Shown here: positions 8,378 through 19,447 of the stretch, piece after piece | Layout of the letters: each line of letters opens with the position of its first letter | Position numbering within the stretch: the first letter of the stretch is position 1 | Assembly: GCA_947038515.1 (NCBI GenBank) | Contig: CAMQWJ010000001.1 | Span: 124,001 to 188,000, forward strand | Length of the DNA stretch: 64,000 nt | DNA from: an uncultured Fusobacteriaceae bacterium | GTDB taxonomy: Bacteria; Fusobacteriota; Fusobacteriia; Fusobacteriales; Fusobacteriaceae | Direction: 5' to 3' | Made by a program: the position numbers and the translations under genes | Notes under the pieces: model-generated | What the model was told of the DNA's origin: nothing | What the model saw: only the letters and a program-made list of their open reading frames with translations | The model's database searches: none

Positions 8378-10480
8378 TTAATTCTCTATTTCTTCTATTA
8401 TTGCAATTTTATTAAACAATTTATTTAATGCAGACATTTGGAATAATCTATTTTCTCTAACTTCAATATTTTCATCCATAACCATAACTTCAGTAAAGTA
8501 TCTATCTATCAATTCAATTCCCAAAATTATCTTATTAAGATATTCATTGTAGTTTTTCTTCTCTAGAACTCCTTCAAAGTCTTTTCCAAATTTTTCTGTA
8601 AATAACCACAATTCTTTCTCTACCTCAAGAATTAATAATTTTTCATTTAAAACTACTAATTCATTTTTGTTTTTCGATATATTTCCTACTCTTTTAAGGA
8701 CAGAGAGTAATTTTTCAAAATCAGCATTTTCAGAAATGTTTTGTAGAGCCTCTACTCTATTTTTGACATCTATAATAGAGCTACTTTCAACACTTAAAAC
8801 AGCACCAATTATATCTTTTCTATATCCCGATTCAGCTAAAATATTTATTATTCGTTGTCTAAAAAATTCAATGACCTCTGTATATATTTCATTTTTATTT
8901 TTATTTAAAGTTATTGTTTCAGATAAAATATCCAATGTTTTCATTATAACTTCAGCAATAGAAAAGTTTATTCCAGAGTTCAAAATTATATTTACAACTC
9001 CTATCGAGGCTCTTCTTAAAGCAAACGGATCTTTTGATCCTGTTGGTATCACTCCAACACTAAAGCATCCAACAAGTGTATCTATTCTATCAGCTAATGC
9101 AGTTATTGTTCCCTCAATTCCTGTTGGACAAGAATCACCTGTATATCTTGGATAATAGTGCTCTTTAATTCCTAAAGCAACTTCTCTTTTTTCTCCAGAT
9201 TTAATGGCATATTCTTCTCCCATAAATCCTTGTAATTTTGTAAATTCTTTTTCACCAATCATATTAGAAACTAAATCAGCCTTTGAAAGTTCAATAGTTC
9301 GCATTATATCTTCTCTTTTATTGGTAAAATTCATAATTAAAGAATTAGATTTTTCCACTTCAATAGCATCCATAATAGAGCTAGCAATTTTCTTCATTCT
9401 TTGAACTTTTTCATATATTGTTCCTAATTTTTTTTGATATACTACTGTTTTTAATTTCTCTAAATTTTCATATAATGGTATTTTTATATCTTCATTATAA
9501 AAAAATCTAGCATCTGCTAGTCTTGCGGAAATTACTTTTTCATTTCCTCTTTTTACTTCTTCTGAATAATCTACTCCATTTCTAACCACTATAAATTTAG
9601 GTTGTAATTGTCCCTCTTTATTCAAAATAGGAAAGTATCTTTGGTGAACTTGCATTGTTATAATCAACACTTCCTGTGGAACTTCTAAGAATTCTTCATT
9701 AAATCCCCCAACTATTGGATAAGGATACTCTACTAAATTAGTAACTTCGTCTAAAAGTTCTTCTTCTATATGTCCATATTCACCTTGAGAATTACATTTC
9801 TCCTCAATTAATGATTTTATCAAATTTTTTCTTTCTAAAATGTCAATTATAACATTATTTTTTCTTATTTTTTCAAAATACTCTGGTATAGAATTTGCTA
9901 TAAATTCTTCTCCAAAAAATCTATGCCCATGACTTTTTCTGTCACTTTTTATTCCTTCGATTTCAAATTCAACAATTTCATCATTTAACAAAGCCAAAAA
10001 CCATTGTATTGGTCTTGCAAATTTTATTTTTTTATTCCCCCATTTCATAGATTTAGGAAATGTCAAACTTAAAACAATATCTTTTAGAATTGCTGGTATA
10101 ACTTCTTTTGTAAGTCGCCCTTTTTCAAACTTTTTGACTGCTATATATTCTCCTTTTGAAGTTTCAACAACTTCAAAAGATGTTGAATCCATTCCTTGTG
10201 AGCTTAAAAAACCTAATCCTGCTCTTGAAACTTCTCCAGTATCTGTAAAAGCAATATTTTTAGCCGGTCCTATATTTAATGAATCCAAATCTTCTTCTTT
10301 TTCACTTAATTCCTCCACTAAAAGAATCAATCTTCGAGGAGTTCCAAATGTTTTTATAGTTCCAAATTTTATCCTACTATCTGTTAATTTTTTTTCCATT
10401 ATATTTTTTAAATCTTGAAGAACTGGAAGTAAAAACCTTGCTGGTAATTCCTCCATCCCAATTTCAAAAAGTAATTTCAT
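8378..10480 (-). CDS. glyS: Glycine--tRNA ligase beta subunit
   Basis: This is the large subunit of the alpha2beta2 bacterial glycyl-tRNA synthetase; it mainly binds tRNA(Gly) and supports the alpha catalytic subunit. The 700-residue length is normal. It starts with the family N-terminus LLFEIGMEELPARFL and contains the VPQEVLIITMQVHQRYFP region and the HD-like block with GCFSVGVIPTGSKDPFALRRA. It ends with the C-terminal anticodon-binding region (VMVMDENIEVRENRLFQMSAL). It follows glyQ by 12 bases, so the subunits are made together. The start is preceded by TAGGGGAGGG. Confidence 0.97.
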   Translation of the reverse strand: MKLLFEIGMEELPARFLLPVLQDLKNIMEKKLTDSRIKFGTIKTFGTPRRLILLVEELSEKEEDLDSLNIGPAKNIAFTDTGEVSRAGLGFLSSQGMDSTSFEVVETSKGEYIAVKKFEKGRLTKEVIPAILKDIVLSLTFPKSMKWGNKKIKFARPIQWFLALLNDEIVEFEIEGIKSDRKSHGHRFFGEEFIANSIPEYFEKIRKNNVIIDILERKNLIKSLIEEKCNSQGEYGHIEEELLDEVTNLVEYPYPIVGGFNEEFLEVPQEVLIITMQVHQRYFPILNKEGQLQPKFIVVRNGVDYSEEVKRGNEKVISARLADARFFYNEDIKIPLYENLEKLKTVVYQKKLGTIYEKVQRMKKIASSIMDAIEVEKSNSLIMNFTNKREDIMRTIELSKADLVSNMIGEKEFTKLQGFMGEEYAIKSGEKREVALGIKEHYYPRYTGDSCPTGIEGTITALADRIDTLVGCFSVGVIPTGSKDPFALRRASIGVVNIILNSGINFSIAEVIMKTLDILSETITLNKNKNEIYTEVIEFFRQRIINILAESGYRKDIIGAVLSVESSSIIDVKNRVEALQNISENADFEKLLSVLKRVGNISKNKNELVVLNEKLLILEVEKELWLFTEKFGKDFEGVLEKKNYNEYLNKIILGIELIDRYFTEVMVMDENIEVRENRLFQMSALNKLFNKIAIIEEIEN

Positions 10481-10492
10481 TTTTTCCCTCCC

Positions 10493-11368
10493 CTATTTAT
10501 TTTTTTTTAAAAGTGGATAACCAAGTTTAGCTCTATTTTCTACAAATATTTCTGCACATCTCTTTGATAAATTTCTTACTCTTAAGATATAAGACATTCT
10601 TTCAGTTGTGGAAATAGCTCCTCTTGCATCAAGAACATTAAAAACATGTGAACATTTTAAAACATAGTCATAAGCTGGAAAAACAAGTTTATTCTCCAAA
10701 GAGACAATTGCCTCTTTTTCAAAATCATCAAACCATCTAAAATGACTATCTAAATCAGCTATTTCAAAAGAATATTTTGAATTTTCATATTCAGATTGAA
10801 ATCTAATATCTCCATATTTAATTCCTGGTGCCCATTCAAGATCATAAACAGTTTCTTTATTTTGAATATATAAAGCCAATCTTTCTAATCCATATGTTAT
10901 TTCAACAGGAATTATTTCAAGCTCCAATCCCCCCACTTGTTGGAAATATGTGAACTGAGTTACTTCCATTCCATCTAACCACACTTCCCAACCTAGTCCC
11001 CAAGCACCCAGTGTTGGCGATTCCCAATCATCTTCTACAAATCTTATGTCATGCTTTTCAATATCAATCCCAAGCATTCTTAAGCTCTCTAAATACATCT
11101 CTTGAATATTATCTGGTGACGGCTTCATTATCACTTGAAATTGGTGATGTTGATAGACTCTATTAGGATTTTCACCATATCTACCATCTTTAGGTCTTCT
11201 TGATGGTTCAACATAGGCTACATTCCAAGGCTCTGGTCCAAGTGACATCAGAAAAGTATTTGGATTAAATGTCCCAGCTCCTGTTTCTATATCATAAGGA
11301 TTTCCCAATACACACCCTTTTGAACTCCAATATTTTTGTAAAGCAAATATCATTTCTTGAAAAGTCAT
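10493..11368 (-). CDS. glyQ: Glycine--tRNA ligase alpha subunit
   Basis: This is the catalytic subunit of the tetrameric class II glycyl-tRNA synthetase, 291 residues. It begins [19 protein letters not shown] and carries the class II core: [25 protein letters not shown], then [14 protein letters not shown], and the [13 protein letters not shown] segment. A longer in-frame reading adds 20 residues upstream, but GGGAGGAG seven bases before this ATG and the family N-terminus support the shorter form. Its ATG overlaps the lspA stop (ATGA), so it is probably translationally coupled to lspA. I saw no T-box leader, as expected for an internal operon gene. Confidence 0.97.
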   Translation of the reverse strand: MTFQEMIFALQKYWSSKGCVLGNPYDIETGAGTFNPNTFLMSLGPEPWNVAYVEPSRRPKDGRYGENPNRVYQHHQFQVIMKPSPDNIQEMYLESLRMLGIDIEKHDIRFVEDDWESPTLGAWGLGWEVWLDGMEVTQFTYFQQVGGLELEIIPVEITYGLERLALYIQNKETVYDLEWAPGIKYGDIRFQSEYENSKYSFEIADLDSHFRWFDDFEKEAIVSLENKLVFPAYDYVLKCSHVFNVLDARGAISTTERMSYILRVRNLSKRCAEIFVENRAKLGYPLLKKNK

Positions 11369-11814
11369 TTTTTTCTCCTCCCAACAAAGTAGTCTACTAT
11401 TAATAAAAAGGCTCCAATACATATCCAAGCATCAGCTAAATTAAATATATAAGTCCAAAATATTCTAAAATCCATCATATCAACAACAAAACCTCTAAAT
11501 ATTCTATCAATCATATTTCCAAGTGCTCCAGCAAAAATGAATGAATATGCTATTTTTTCTATTTTTCTACTATTTTTCAACTCTTTTCCAATATGAATAC
11601 CTATTCCTATAATAATAATAATAGTCAAGATTGATACTAATTTAACTGAATCTTGAAACATTCCAAAAGCAATCCCCCTATTTTGTACATATGTTAAGTG
11701 AAAAATTCCTTCAAAAAATGATAAAGTTTCACCATGACTAAAATTTTCCACTACAAAATATTTACTCAATTGATCAAATATAATCAAAAATAATATTAAT
11801 AACGCATAAAACAT
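11365..11814 (-). CDS. lspA: Lipoprotein signal peptidase (signal peptidase II)
   Basis: LspA is an inner-membrane aspartyl protease that cuts the signal peptide of diacylglyceryl-modified prolipoproteins. The 149-residue product has four membrane segments and the conserved blocks [40 protein letters not shown] and [11 protein letters not shown]. The catalytic pair is the Asp in NMIDR and the Asp in NLADA. A GTG two codons upstream is possible, but AGGAG spaced five bases from this ATG favours the later start. It sits two genes downstream of the sensor kinase, between ileS and glyQ, overlapping glyQ by four bases. The lspA-ileS pairing is common in bacteria. Several lipoproteins in this window (3948, 6001) are likely substrates. 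Confidence 0.95.
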   Translation of the reverse strand: MFYALLILFLIIFDQLSKYFVVENFSHGETLSFFEGIFHLTYVQNRGIAFGMFQDSVKLVSILTIIIIIGIGIHIGKELKNSRKIEKIAYSFIFAGALGNMIDRIFRGFVVDMMDFRIFWTYIFNLADAWICIGAFLLIVDYFVGRRKK

Positions 11815-11822
11815 AATCACTC

Positions 11823-14615
11823 CTATTTGCTCATAACACTAGCACATCTTGGACAAAGTGTTGGCTCTTCTATATTTGTTCCTAATTCTTCAGAATATTT
11901 CCAACATCTTTCACATTTTTCTCCACTTGCATGAAGAACTTTAATTTCTAGATTCTCTACTTCCTCTCCTAAAGTGAAGGTTTCATCTGAAGTTTCTAAA
12001 ATTTCAAACTGTGATACCATTGTTGCTAATTCTATTAATTTTGTATTTTCTTTTATAAATTTAGATAGTTCAGCATCTTTTGATGAAAGAATAAGTTTTG
12101 CATCCAACGAATTTCCAATTATTCTATTTTCACCTTGTCTTGCTTTCTCTAGTACTTTATTTACTTCTTTTCTAATTTTCATAATTTTTGACCATTTATT
12201 TTCCAAAACATCATCTATCCATTCATTTTTTTCTTCATACCATTTTGTTAATAGTACTGATTCAGCATCTTTCATCTCAGATGGAAGATTTTCCCAAATT
12301 TCTTCAGCAGTAAAAGATAAAATTGGAGCAATCATCTTAGTTAATGTTACAAGGATTTGTGACATTACAGTTTGGGCTGATCTTCTTCCTAATGAATCTT
12401 TCTTTTCTGCATATAATCTATCTTTAATTATATCTAAGTAAAAAGCTGACATATCTATTCCAGCAAAATAATGAATCTCTTGGAATAAATTATAGAATTC
12501 ATACTTATTATATGATTCTGTTACTTTTAATTTTAATCTCTCTAATTTATTAAGTGCCCATTTATCTTCTTCTAAAAGTTCATCATAAGAAACAAAATCA
12601 GTTTTCAAATTAAAATCAGCTGTATTTCCAAGAATATATCTAGCTGTATTTCTAACTCTTCTATAAGCCTCTGCCATTTGTTTTATTATATTATTAGAAA
12701 TTTTTACATCTTCACTGTAATCAACTGAAGCACACCAAAGTCTTAAAATATCTGCCCCATAGACCTTTATTATATCATCTGGTGAAACTACATTCCCTAC
12801 AGATTTTGACATTTTTTTACCCTCTCCATCATTTACAAACCCATGTGTTAAGACAGTTTTATAAGGAGCATCTGAAGTTGAACCAATTGATGTTAAAAGT
12901 GAAGTTTGAAACCATCCTCTATGTTGATCAGAACCTTCCAAATATAGGTCTGCAGGTCTTCTAAGTCCTCTTGGGTCAAGAACTGCTCTATGTGACACTC
13001 CAGAGTCAAACCAAACATCCATTATATTTGTTTCTTTTCGTAACTCTATTCCTTTCAAATTATATTTTACAAGTAATTCTTCACCAATCAGCTCTTCAGG
13101 AGACATTTTTACCCAAGCATTTGTCCCTTGAACTTTTACAATAGATATTACTTTAGCTAAAATTTCTTTATTAAATATTTCAGCACCTGTGTTTTCATTA
13201 TAGAAAATAGGAATAGGTACTCCCCAAATTCTTTGTCTTGATATACACCAGTCTGGACGACTTTCAAGCATAGAACCAATTCTATTACGTCCCCATGCTG
13301 GTATAAATTCTACATTGTCTAGAATTTTTAAAGCTTTTTCTCTCAAGTCTGACCCTTCTGCTTTTACAAACCATTGTTCAGTTGCACGAAATATAACAGG
13401 AGTCTTAGAACGCCAGTCATGAGGATATGAATGTACAATTTTTATTTCTTTTAATATATGTCCACTAGCTGTTAAGTCTTCACAAATAACTTTATTTGCT
13501 TTTGCATAAAAAAGTCCTGAATATTTCCCTGCTTCCTCAGTTAAAACCCCTTTATTGTTTACAGGTGAGATAATAGGTAATCCATATTTTACTCCTGCCA
13601 CATAATCATCTTGTCCATGACCAGGTGCAGTATGAACAGCTCCTGTTCCTGCTCCAAGAATTACATGAGAACCTAGTATTACAGTTCCATCTCTATCAAT
13701 ATATGGATGTTTATATGTAGTTCTTTCTAATAAAGAACCTTCAAATTCTAATATCAATTCATACTCTTCAATTTCCATTGCTTTAAAAGCTTGCTCTGCC
13801 ATCTCTTTTGCAAGAATAAGATTACCAAAGCTAGTTTTATATGCACCATAAATAAATTCACCATTTAATGCAATTCCTGTATTTGCTGGAAGTGTCCAAG
13901 GTGTCGTTGTCCATATCAGCAGAAAAGCTGAATCTAATTTTAATTTTTCTAATAAATCTTTATTAGCTTCCATTTTCACATAAATAGATGTTGAAGTATG
14001 ATCTTTATACTCTATTTCAGCTTCAGCAAGTGCTGTTTCTGTCACAGGAGACCAATGTATTGGTTTTAACCCTTTAAAAATATAACCATTTTCATAAAGC
14101 TCTCCAAATACCTCTAATTGCTTCGCTTCATACTCTGGGTTAAGAGTCAAATAAGGATTATCCCATTCCCCTAATATCCCCAATCTTTTAAATTGCTCTT
14201 TTTGAGTATTTACCCATTTAAGAGCATAATTTTTACAGTGATTTCTTATTTCTTCTTGAGTCATTTCTTTTCTTTTTTCACCAAGTTCTTCACAAACTTT
14301 AAGTTCAATTGGAAGTCCATGAGTATCCCAACCAGGTATATAAGGTGCATTATACCCTATCAACCTTTTATGTTTTAATACGATATCTTTTAAAATTTTA
14401 TTAAGTGAGTGTCCTATATGAATATTTCCATTTGCATAAGGAGGACCATCATGAAGTATGAAATCTTTTCTCCCATCTACATTTCCCTTTAAATAAATAC
14501 TGTTTTTTTCCCACTTATCAAGATACCCTGGTTCTTTCGTAGGTAAATTCCCTTTCATTTGAAACTCTGTTTTAGGTAAATTTAAAGTTACACCATAATC
14601 TTTTTTATCTAACAT
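11823..14615 (-). CDS. ileS: Isoleucine--tRNA ligase
   Basis: This class I synthetase charges tRNA(Ile). The product is 930 residues. The HIGH motif is in [14 protein letters not shown] near residue 65, the editing domain occupies the middle, and the KMSKS loop is in [10 protein letters not shown] near 600. The C-terminal zinc site is formed by CERCW and CPRC, as in the bacterial (eubacterial-type) enzyme. The start at [10 protein letters not shown] is chosen because GGAGG lies eight bases before it; six further codons upstream are in frame but less likely. It overlaps the end of the upstream kinase gene by 11 bases and ends eight bases before the lspA ATG, so all are one transcript. Confidence 0.97.
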   Translation of the reverse strand: MLDKKDYGVTLNLPKTEFQMKGNLPTKEPGYLDKWEKNSIYLKGNVDGRKDFILHDGPPYANGNIHIGHSLNKILKDIVLKHKRLIGYNAPYIPGWDTHGLPIELKVCEELGEKRKEMTQEEIRNHCKNYALKWVNTQKEQFKRLGILGEWDNPYLTLNPEYEAKQLEVFGELYENGYIFKGLKPIHWSPVTETALAEAEIEYKDHTSTSIYVKMEANKDLLEKLKLDSAFLLIWTTTPWTLPANTGIALNGEFIYGAYKTSFGNLILAKEMAEQAFKAMEIEEYELILEFEGSLLERTTYKHPYIDRDGTVILGSHVILGAGTGAVHTAPGHGQDDYVAGVKYGLPIISPVNNKGVLTEEAGKYSGLFYAKANKVICEDLTASGHILKEIKIVHSYPHDWRSKTPVIFRATEQWFVKAEGSDLREKALKILDNVEFIPAWGRNRIGSMLESRPDWCISRQRIWGVPIPIFYNENTGAEIFNKEILAKVISIVKVQGTNAWVKMSPEELIGEELLVKYNLKGIELRKETNIMDVWFDSGVSHRAVLDPRGLRRPADLYLEGSDQHRGWFQTSLLTSIGSTSDAPYKTVLTHGFVNDGEGKKMSKSVGNVVSPDDIIKVYGADILRLWCASVDYSEDVKISNNIIKQMAEAYRRVRNTARYILGNTADFNLKTDFVSYDELLEEDKWALNKLERLKLKVTESYNKYEFYNLFQEIHYFAGIDMSAFYLDIIKDRLYAEKKDSLGRRSAQTVMSQILVTLTKMIAPILSFTAEEIWENLPSEMKDAESVLLTKWYEEKNEWIDDVLENKWSKIMKIRKEVNKVLEKARQGENRIIGNSLDAKLILSSKDAELSKFIKENTKLIELATMVSQFEILETSDETFTLGEEVENLEIKVLHASGEKCERCWKYSEELGTNIEEPTLCPRCASVMSK

Positions 14616-16983
14616 TCCTATTTCCTCCCTCATTTATATCTAATAAAATCGTTACTTTTGTTCCTTCATTATATTTTGATTCAAAATTTATTGTTCCTAC
14701 ATGATTTTTTAAAATTCTGAAAACTAAAGCTAACCCTAAATTTGTTTCATCAGTGACAAATTTATAAAAAGGCTTATAAATATTTTTTAAATATTCTTCC
14801 TTAATTCCTTTTCCGTTATCAACTATAGATATTTTTATTTTATCCCTATTTTTTTCTTTTGAAACAATAATTTTTATAGCTCTATTTTTTTCATCATAAT
14901 TTTCAAAAGACTCATAAGCATTTTTCAATAATTCAACTATAGCTTTCTTTAAATTTTCTTTGTTTCCATATATTTTAACACTTGTATTTATAAAAATTGA
15001 TAAATTAATTTTTCTTTCTTCAGCTACTCTTTTTTCCTCACCCATAATTTCATCAAAGAATTCTTCAATTTCAAAGTAATCAAATGTTTCCTTTGAAACT
15101 GCAGTATATTCTTCAAAAAAATTGTTTGATTTTTTTATCTTTAGAAATAATTTTTCTAAAGTATCAAGTTCCTCTGTTAACAATGCATTTTTATCTTTTC
15201 TATACTTCTCTATTATTTTTGAAAAACGTACTAATACTTCTTCACGATTTTCCATGAATCTTGTAACTAAATGTTCTACCGTATTATTTCTTTCTTCATT
15301 TAATCTATTTTCTATAAAATCTTTTTCTTCTAATTTAGTACAAAGATTCACTACAAATAATTCCATCAACTTATACTCTTCAAAATCAATTTCTTTCTCT
15401 CTACAAAAATAATCTAATACAATACAACCATAATATTTATTTTTAGTACATAAAGGAACTATTAAAAAATTTTCTATTCCAATCACTTTAAATAAATCAT
15501 TTCCTAAATTATATTTATATCCTTTTTCATTAAAATATTTAATTTTTCTATTTTTTAAAGATTGTGTAAATAAATTTTCATTACTTAAAGACACTATAAT
15601 ATTTTTACTGATTTTATTTAATTCCTCCAGTGGAATTTGCAAAATATTATTTGATTCATTTTTAAATTCAGTTAATAGTCCTTCATTATAAATAATTAGT
15701 TCATTTCTTAATTCGTTTTCTTTCTCTATATATTTAAAATACATTCCACGACTATAACCTAAAATATTATTTGAAGTTAATTCCTTTAATATTTTTGTAA
15801 TATTTAGAATGGTTTTTTCTTCCATACTATATTCTATAACTAGTCTTGTTAATAGCTCTACTCTTAAGGCGGTTTCTTTTCTTTTTTCCTCTTGCTTCAA
15901 TATTTTTTTATTATTTTTTTCTATTTGTAAAAACATTTTTTTTAAAGCTTGAGTTATTTGATGAACTTCTAAAATTTCTTTATAATCCCCTATTTTTTTT
16001 TCTTGGTAACCATTTATACTATATTTTTCTGCAATATCTACAATATTTATTAATGGACTTACCAATTTAAGTAAAAATTTTTTAAATAATATCGTTATAA
16101 ATATCGCAACTAGTATAGTTATTAAACCTACCAAAACTATTCCATTTCTTCGTTCTACAAAGTAATTTATTTTATAGGCTGCAAGTCCAACTATGATATT
16201 ATTATCTTTAGAAGTTTTATTCATTTTAAAATATTCTATCCAATAATTTTTCATTTTAAGTTTTCTTAGATTTGTCATAGATTTTTTATCTTGTATTTTA
16301 TTAAAAACTATACTTTTTTCTTCAGTATCTAAATCTCCACCTACATATTCCCCATCTACAAACAAGAATATTTTATCTTCCTTATTAACAAAAATTCTAC
16401 TTTTAACTGTTCTCATAAATTTTTCATCCAAAGGAAGTGTGGTTACAATAAAAACCGTTTCTTTATCATCCAGAATAGAAAAAACCAGTCTTATATAATT
16501 TTTATCTTGAATTCTTTTCATATAAAATAAAGTTTTATATTCTGACTTTACAGTTAAATATTTTTTTGCTTTTTCTAGATTTTTTATAAGACTAGCTTCT
16601 TTCAAAATCTTTTCATCACCTGTCTCATACAGTAAATTAGCATTTACATCTAAAACAGAAATTATAGACTCTTGAAATACTATTTTTTCTTCCTTTAATA
16701 TTTTCTCTCTAATCTCGTTCATCATTGATGGATTAAATGATTCCTGTTTTGAAATAAATTCTATTGTATTTGTATAAACAATATCATTTATTTCATTTAA
16801 TTCCTCAGAAATCACTTTTTCTAAATATTTAGTTCGTTCTTCTGTTCTTTGATAAAATTTGATTGTATCATTATAGTAATTATATCCTAAAAAAAAAGCA
16901 GAAATCAATATAGCTGTTATAATTACTGATAAATTATTATAAAATAAAATTCTAAAAAACAAAGAATTTTTTTTTAGTTTCAT
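14605..16983 (-). CDS. Membrane sensor kinase-like protein with GAF-like region, no clear phosphoacceptor His
   Basis: The product has 792 residues. A membrane helix at about 9-31 is followed by a roughly 240-residue outside sensor region, then a second helix near 280-303. A HAMP-like linker ([13 protein letters not shown]) and a GAF-like region (about 380-560) come next. A coiled section precedes a C-terminal HATPase domain with N box [11 protein letters not shown]1 box [12 protein letters not shown] and G2 region [10 protein letters not shown]. The dimerisation region lacks the usual HExxTP/H-E-I/L-R-N-P box; the best aligned place reads RFMENREEV. No response regulator gene is adjacent. 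It lies between tex and ileS and overlaps ileS by 11 bases. It may signal through ATP binding only, or use an unusual His. Confidence 0.85.
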   Translation of the reverse strand: MKLKKNSLFFRILFYNNLSVIITAILISAFFLGYNYYNDTIKFYQRTEERTKYLEKVISEELNEINDIVYTNTIEFISKQESFNPSMMNEIREKILKEEKIVFQESIISVLDVNANLLYETGDEKILKEASLIKNLEKAKKYLTVKSEYKTLFYMKRIQDKNYIRLVFSILDDKETVFIVTTLPLDEKFMRTVKSRIFVNKEDKIFLFVDGEYVGGDLDTEEKSIVFNKIQDKKSMTNLRKLKMKNYWIEYFKMNKTSKDNNIIVGLAAYKINYFVERRNGIVLVGLITILVAIFITILFKKFLLKLVSPLINIVDIAEKYSINGYQEKKIGDYKEILEVHQITQALKKMFLQIEKNNKKILKQEEKRKETALRVELLTRLVIEYSMEEKTILNITKILKELTSNNILGYSRGMYFKYIEKENELRNELIIYNEGLLTEFKNESNNILQIPLEELNKISKNIIVSLSNENLFTQSLKNRKIKYFNEKGYKYNLGNDLFKVIGIENFLIVPLCTKNKYYGCIVLDYFCREKEIDFEEYKLMELFVVNLCTKLEEKDFIENRLNEERNNTVEHLVTRFMENREEVLVRFSKIIEKYRKDKNALLTEELDTLEKLFLKIKKSNNFFEEYTAVSKETFDYFEIEEFFDEIMGEEKRVAEERKINLSIFINTSVKIYGNKENLKKAIVELLKNAYESFENYDEKNRAIKIIVSKEKNRDKIKISIVDNGKGIKEEYLKNIYKPFYKFVTDETNLGLALVFRILKNHVGTINFESKYNEGTKVTILLDINEGGNRNVR

Positions 16984-17013
16984 CTATATCAAGCTCCTTT
17001 TTCATAATTAAAT

Positions 17014-19179
17014 TCAACTTTTTCTTGTTAAACCTACTCTTTGTCTTTCTGTATCAACTTCTTTTATTTTTACTTTTATAATCTGCCCCACTGATAAAAC
17101 CTTAGAAGGATCACTTACAAAAGCGTCTGAAATTTCTGAAATATGAAGTAAAGCATCATTTTTTAGTCCAATATCAACAAAAGCACCAAAATTAATTACA
17201 TTTCTTACTGTTCCCTCTACCTCCATTCCTATTTGTAAATCTTTAATATTTAAAATATCTGACTTTAACAATGGTTTATCAAAATTTTCTCTCGGGTCTC
17301 GTCTATCACTCATTAAAGCATCATAAATATCTTTTGTAGTCTCATTCCCATAATCATTTTTTTCTAAAAAGTTTTTTAGATTAAAGCTTTTTAATTTTTC
17401 TCTAGACACACTTAAATTATCAGAATATTCTTTTAAATTACTCACAACATTATTTAAAATTTCTTCTGCTATATGATAAGACTCTGGATGAATAACAGTT
17501 CCATCTAAAGGTTTTTTACCCTCGGCAATTATTAAGAATCCTGCCATTTGCTCATATGCTTTTGCCCCTAATCCCTTTACTTTTAGTAATTGTTTTCTCT
17601 CGATAAAATTACCGTTTTCTTGTCTATAATCAACAATATTTTTTGCAATATTTTTTTTAATTCCAGAAACATGGGATAAAAGTGCCCATGAAGCTGTATT
17701 TAGAGACACACCTACTCTATTTACCACTGATTCAATTACAAAATTTAAAGATTCTTCTAATTTTTTTTGATTTACATCATGTTGATACATCCCTATTCCT
17801 ATTGATTTAGGATCAATTTTTACCAGTTCAGACATAGGGTCTTGTATTCTTCTACCAATGGAAATAGCCCCTCGTACAGTTACATCTAAATCAGGAAATT
17901 CTTCAGCAGCTAATTTTGAAGCTGAATAGATAGAAGCTCCTGCCTCATTCACTATAAGATATTTTACTTCTCTTTTTATCTCTTTCAACACTGATGCTAC
18001 AAACCTTTCTGTCTCACGAGAAGCTGTTCCATTACCTATAGCGATTATATCTATTTTATATTCTTCAATATATTTAATTAGTTTTTTCTTACTACTCTCT
18101 AATTGACTAGGATTGTGCATTTCTTCTACTAAAAAAAAGACATCATATTTTTTATAAAACCCTTCTTTATCTATAACAGCAACTTTACATCCTGTTCTAT
18201 AACCTGGATCTAAGGCCATTACAGACATATTTTTCAAAGGTGATTGCATTAATAAATTCTTTAAATTTAATTTAAAAACTTCTATTGATTCAATTTCTGC
18301 CTTTTCTGTTAAAACATTTCTAACTTCCCGTTCTATTGATGGTAAAATAAGTCGAACTAAAGAATCTTTAACTATTGAAGCCTTTAATTCTTTAACACTT
18401 GTTTTTACAAAATATTGATTATATATTGAACTTTCAATTAATTCTAATTTAGTAGTTTCAAAATTTATACTTATATTCAAAACATCTTCTTTCCCACCTC
18501 TATTAACTGCTAATACCCTATGTGATGGTATCTTATTAACCGGCTCTGTATATTCATAATAATCTTTATAAATCTTTTTTACATCTATCTCTTTTGCTTT
18601 TTTGCTCTCTTTACAAATAATAATACCATGCTTTAACATTTCTTCTCTGATTTTTTCTCTATATTCTGGGGTTTCTGATATTTTTTCAGCTATAATTAGC
18701 TTGGCACCTTCAATGGCATCTTCAACAGTTATAATATTTTCATTTATGAATTCTTTTGCTTTTTCAAGTATCGATTCCATATTTTCAGCAACAACAATAA
18801 ATTCAGAAAAAGGTTCTAGTCCAGCTTCTTTTGCAATATCTCCTTTTGTTTTTCTTTTTTTTCTAAAGGGAAAATATAAATCTTCAATCTCTTGTAATTT
18901 ATCTGATTTTTTTATATTATTTTCCAACTCTTCAGTCAATTTACCTTGTTCATCAATTAATCTCAAAATATCTTCTTTTCTTTTTTCTAAGTTCCTTAAA
19001 TAAGTTACTTCATTAAAAATATTTTCAATAATAACCTCATCTAAATTCCCTGTAACTTCTTTTCTGTAACGTGAAATAAAAGGAATCGTAGCTCCTTCAT
19101 CAAGTAATTCCATAGTTTTAACTATTTGTTCTATTGAAACACCTATTTTTCCACTTGCAAGTTTTATAATCTTATCCAT
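17014..19179 (-). CDS. tex: Tex-family S1 RNA-binding protein (transcription accessory protein)
   Basis: Tex proteins bind nucleic acid and influence transcription; they are widespread and cytoplasmic. The 721-residue product starts MDKIIKLASGKIGVSIEQI. It has the helical N-terminus (PFISRYRKEVTGNLDE), the YqgF-like RNase H-fold core (SVMALDPGYRTGCKVAVID), the helix-hairpin-helix block (VKGLGAKAYEQMAGFL) and a C-terminal S1 domain (GMEVEGTVRNVINFGAFVDIG) close to the end. AGAAGGGG just before ATG supports this start over a longer in-frame reading. The sensor kinase gene follows after 30 bases. Conservation is strong throughout, with no sign of decay. Confidence 0.96.
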   Translation of the reverse strand: MDKIIKLASGKIGVSIEQIVKTMELLDEGATIPFISRYRKEVTGNLDEVIIENIFNEVTYLRNLEKRKEDILRLIDEQGKLTEELENNIKKSDKLQEIEDLYFPFRKKRKTKGDIAKEAGLEPFSEFIVVAENMESILEKAKEFINENIITVEDAIEGAKLIIAEKISETPEYREKIREEMLKHGIIICKESKKAKEIDVKKIYKDYYEYTEPVNKIPSHRVLAVNRGGKEDVLNISINFETTKLELIESSIYNQYFVKTSVKELKASIVKDSLVRLILPSIEREVRNVLTEKAEIESIEVFKLNLKNLLMQSPLKNMSVMALDPGYRTGCKVAVIDKEGFYKKYDVFFLVEEMHNPSQLESSKKKLIKYIEEYKIDIIAIGNGTASRETERFVASVLKEIKREVKYLIVNEAGASIYSASKLAAEEFPDLDVTVRGAISIGRRIQDPMSELVKIDPKSIGIGMYQHDVNQKKLEESLNFVIESVVNRVGVSLNTASWALLSHVSGIKKNIAKNIVDYRQENGNFIERKQLLKVKGLGAKAYEQMAGFLIIAEGKKPLDGTVIHPESYHIAEEILNNVVSNLKEYSDNLSVSREKLKSFNLKNFLEKNDYGNETTKDIYDALMSDRRDPRENFDKPLLKSDILNIKDLQIGMEVEGTVRNVINFGAFVDIGLKNDALLHISEISDAFVSDPSKVLSVGQIIKVKIKEVDTERQRVGLTRKS

Positions 19180-19348
19180 TAATTCCCCTTCTGTAACTAG
19201 AGTATATTTTTGTCTATTATACCACATTTCGTACTTCTTTGTCTAAATTAATTCAACTTTATTTATAGTTTCTATGAACTATAAACTTCCTTTTTCTTTA
19301 ATAAAAAACTCCAAGTAACACTATTAAATATAATTACTTTTATAATAA

Positions 19349-19394
19349 TTGAACGGTTTAAGTCCTGCAATCAAGTAGGATTTAAACCGTTCAA
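19349..19394. repeat. Near-perfect 18-bp inverted repeat between L,D-transpeptidase and tex
   Basis: Arms 19349-19366 and 19377-19394 (TTGAACGGTTTAAGTCCT and its complement) differ at one position and enclose a 10-base loop. The one mismatch is a G-U pair if transcribed from the plus strand but A-C from the minus strand. No T run follows on either side, so it is not a classical terminator. The surrounding 268-base gap otherwise shows no gene. Confidence 0.7.
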
Positions 19395-19447
19395 GGGTTT
19401 CTTATTCAATTTTCTCTTTAAAATAAAAGGACTTATATATAATTTTT

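Noticed and set aside
11369-11428. Longer N-terminus for glyQ
   Set aside because: The extra 20 residues are translated from the end of lspA in another frame and do not match the family; a strong ribosome site precedes the inner ATG.
16984-17013. T-box leader for ileS or glyQ
   Set aside because: Both genes are internal operon genes with no leader; no T-box sequence or specifier hairpin is seen upstream of either.
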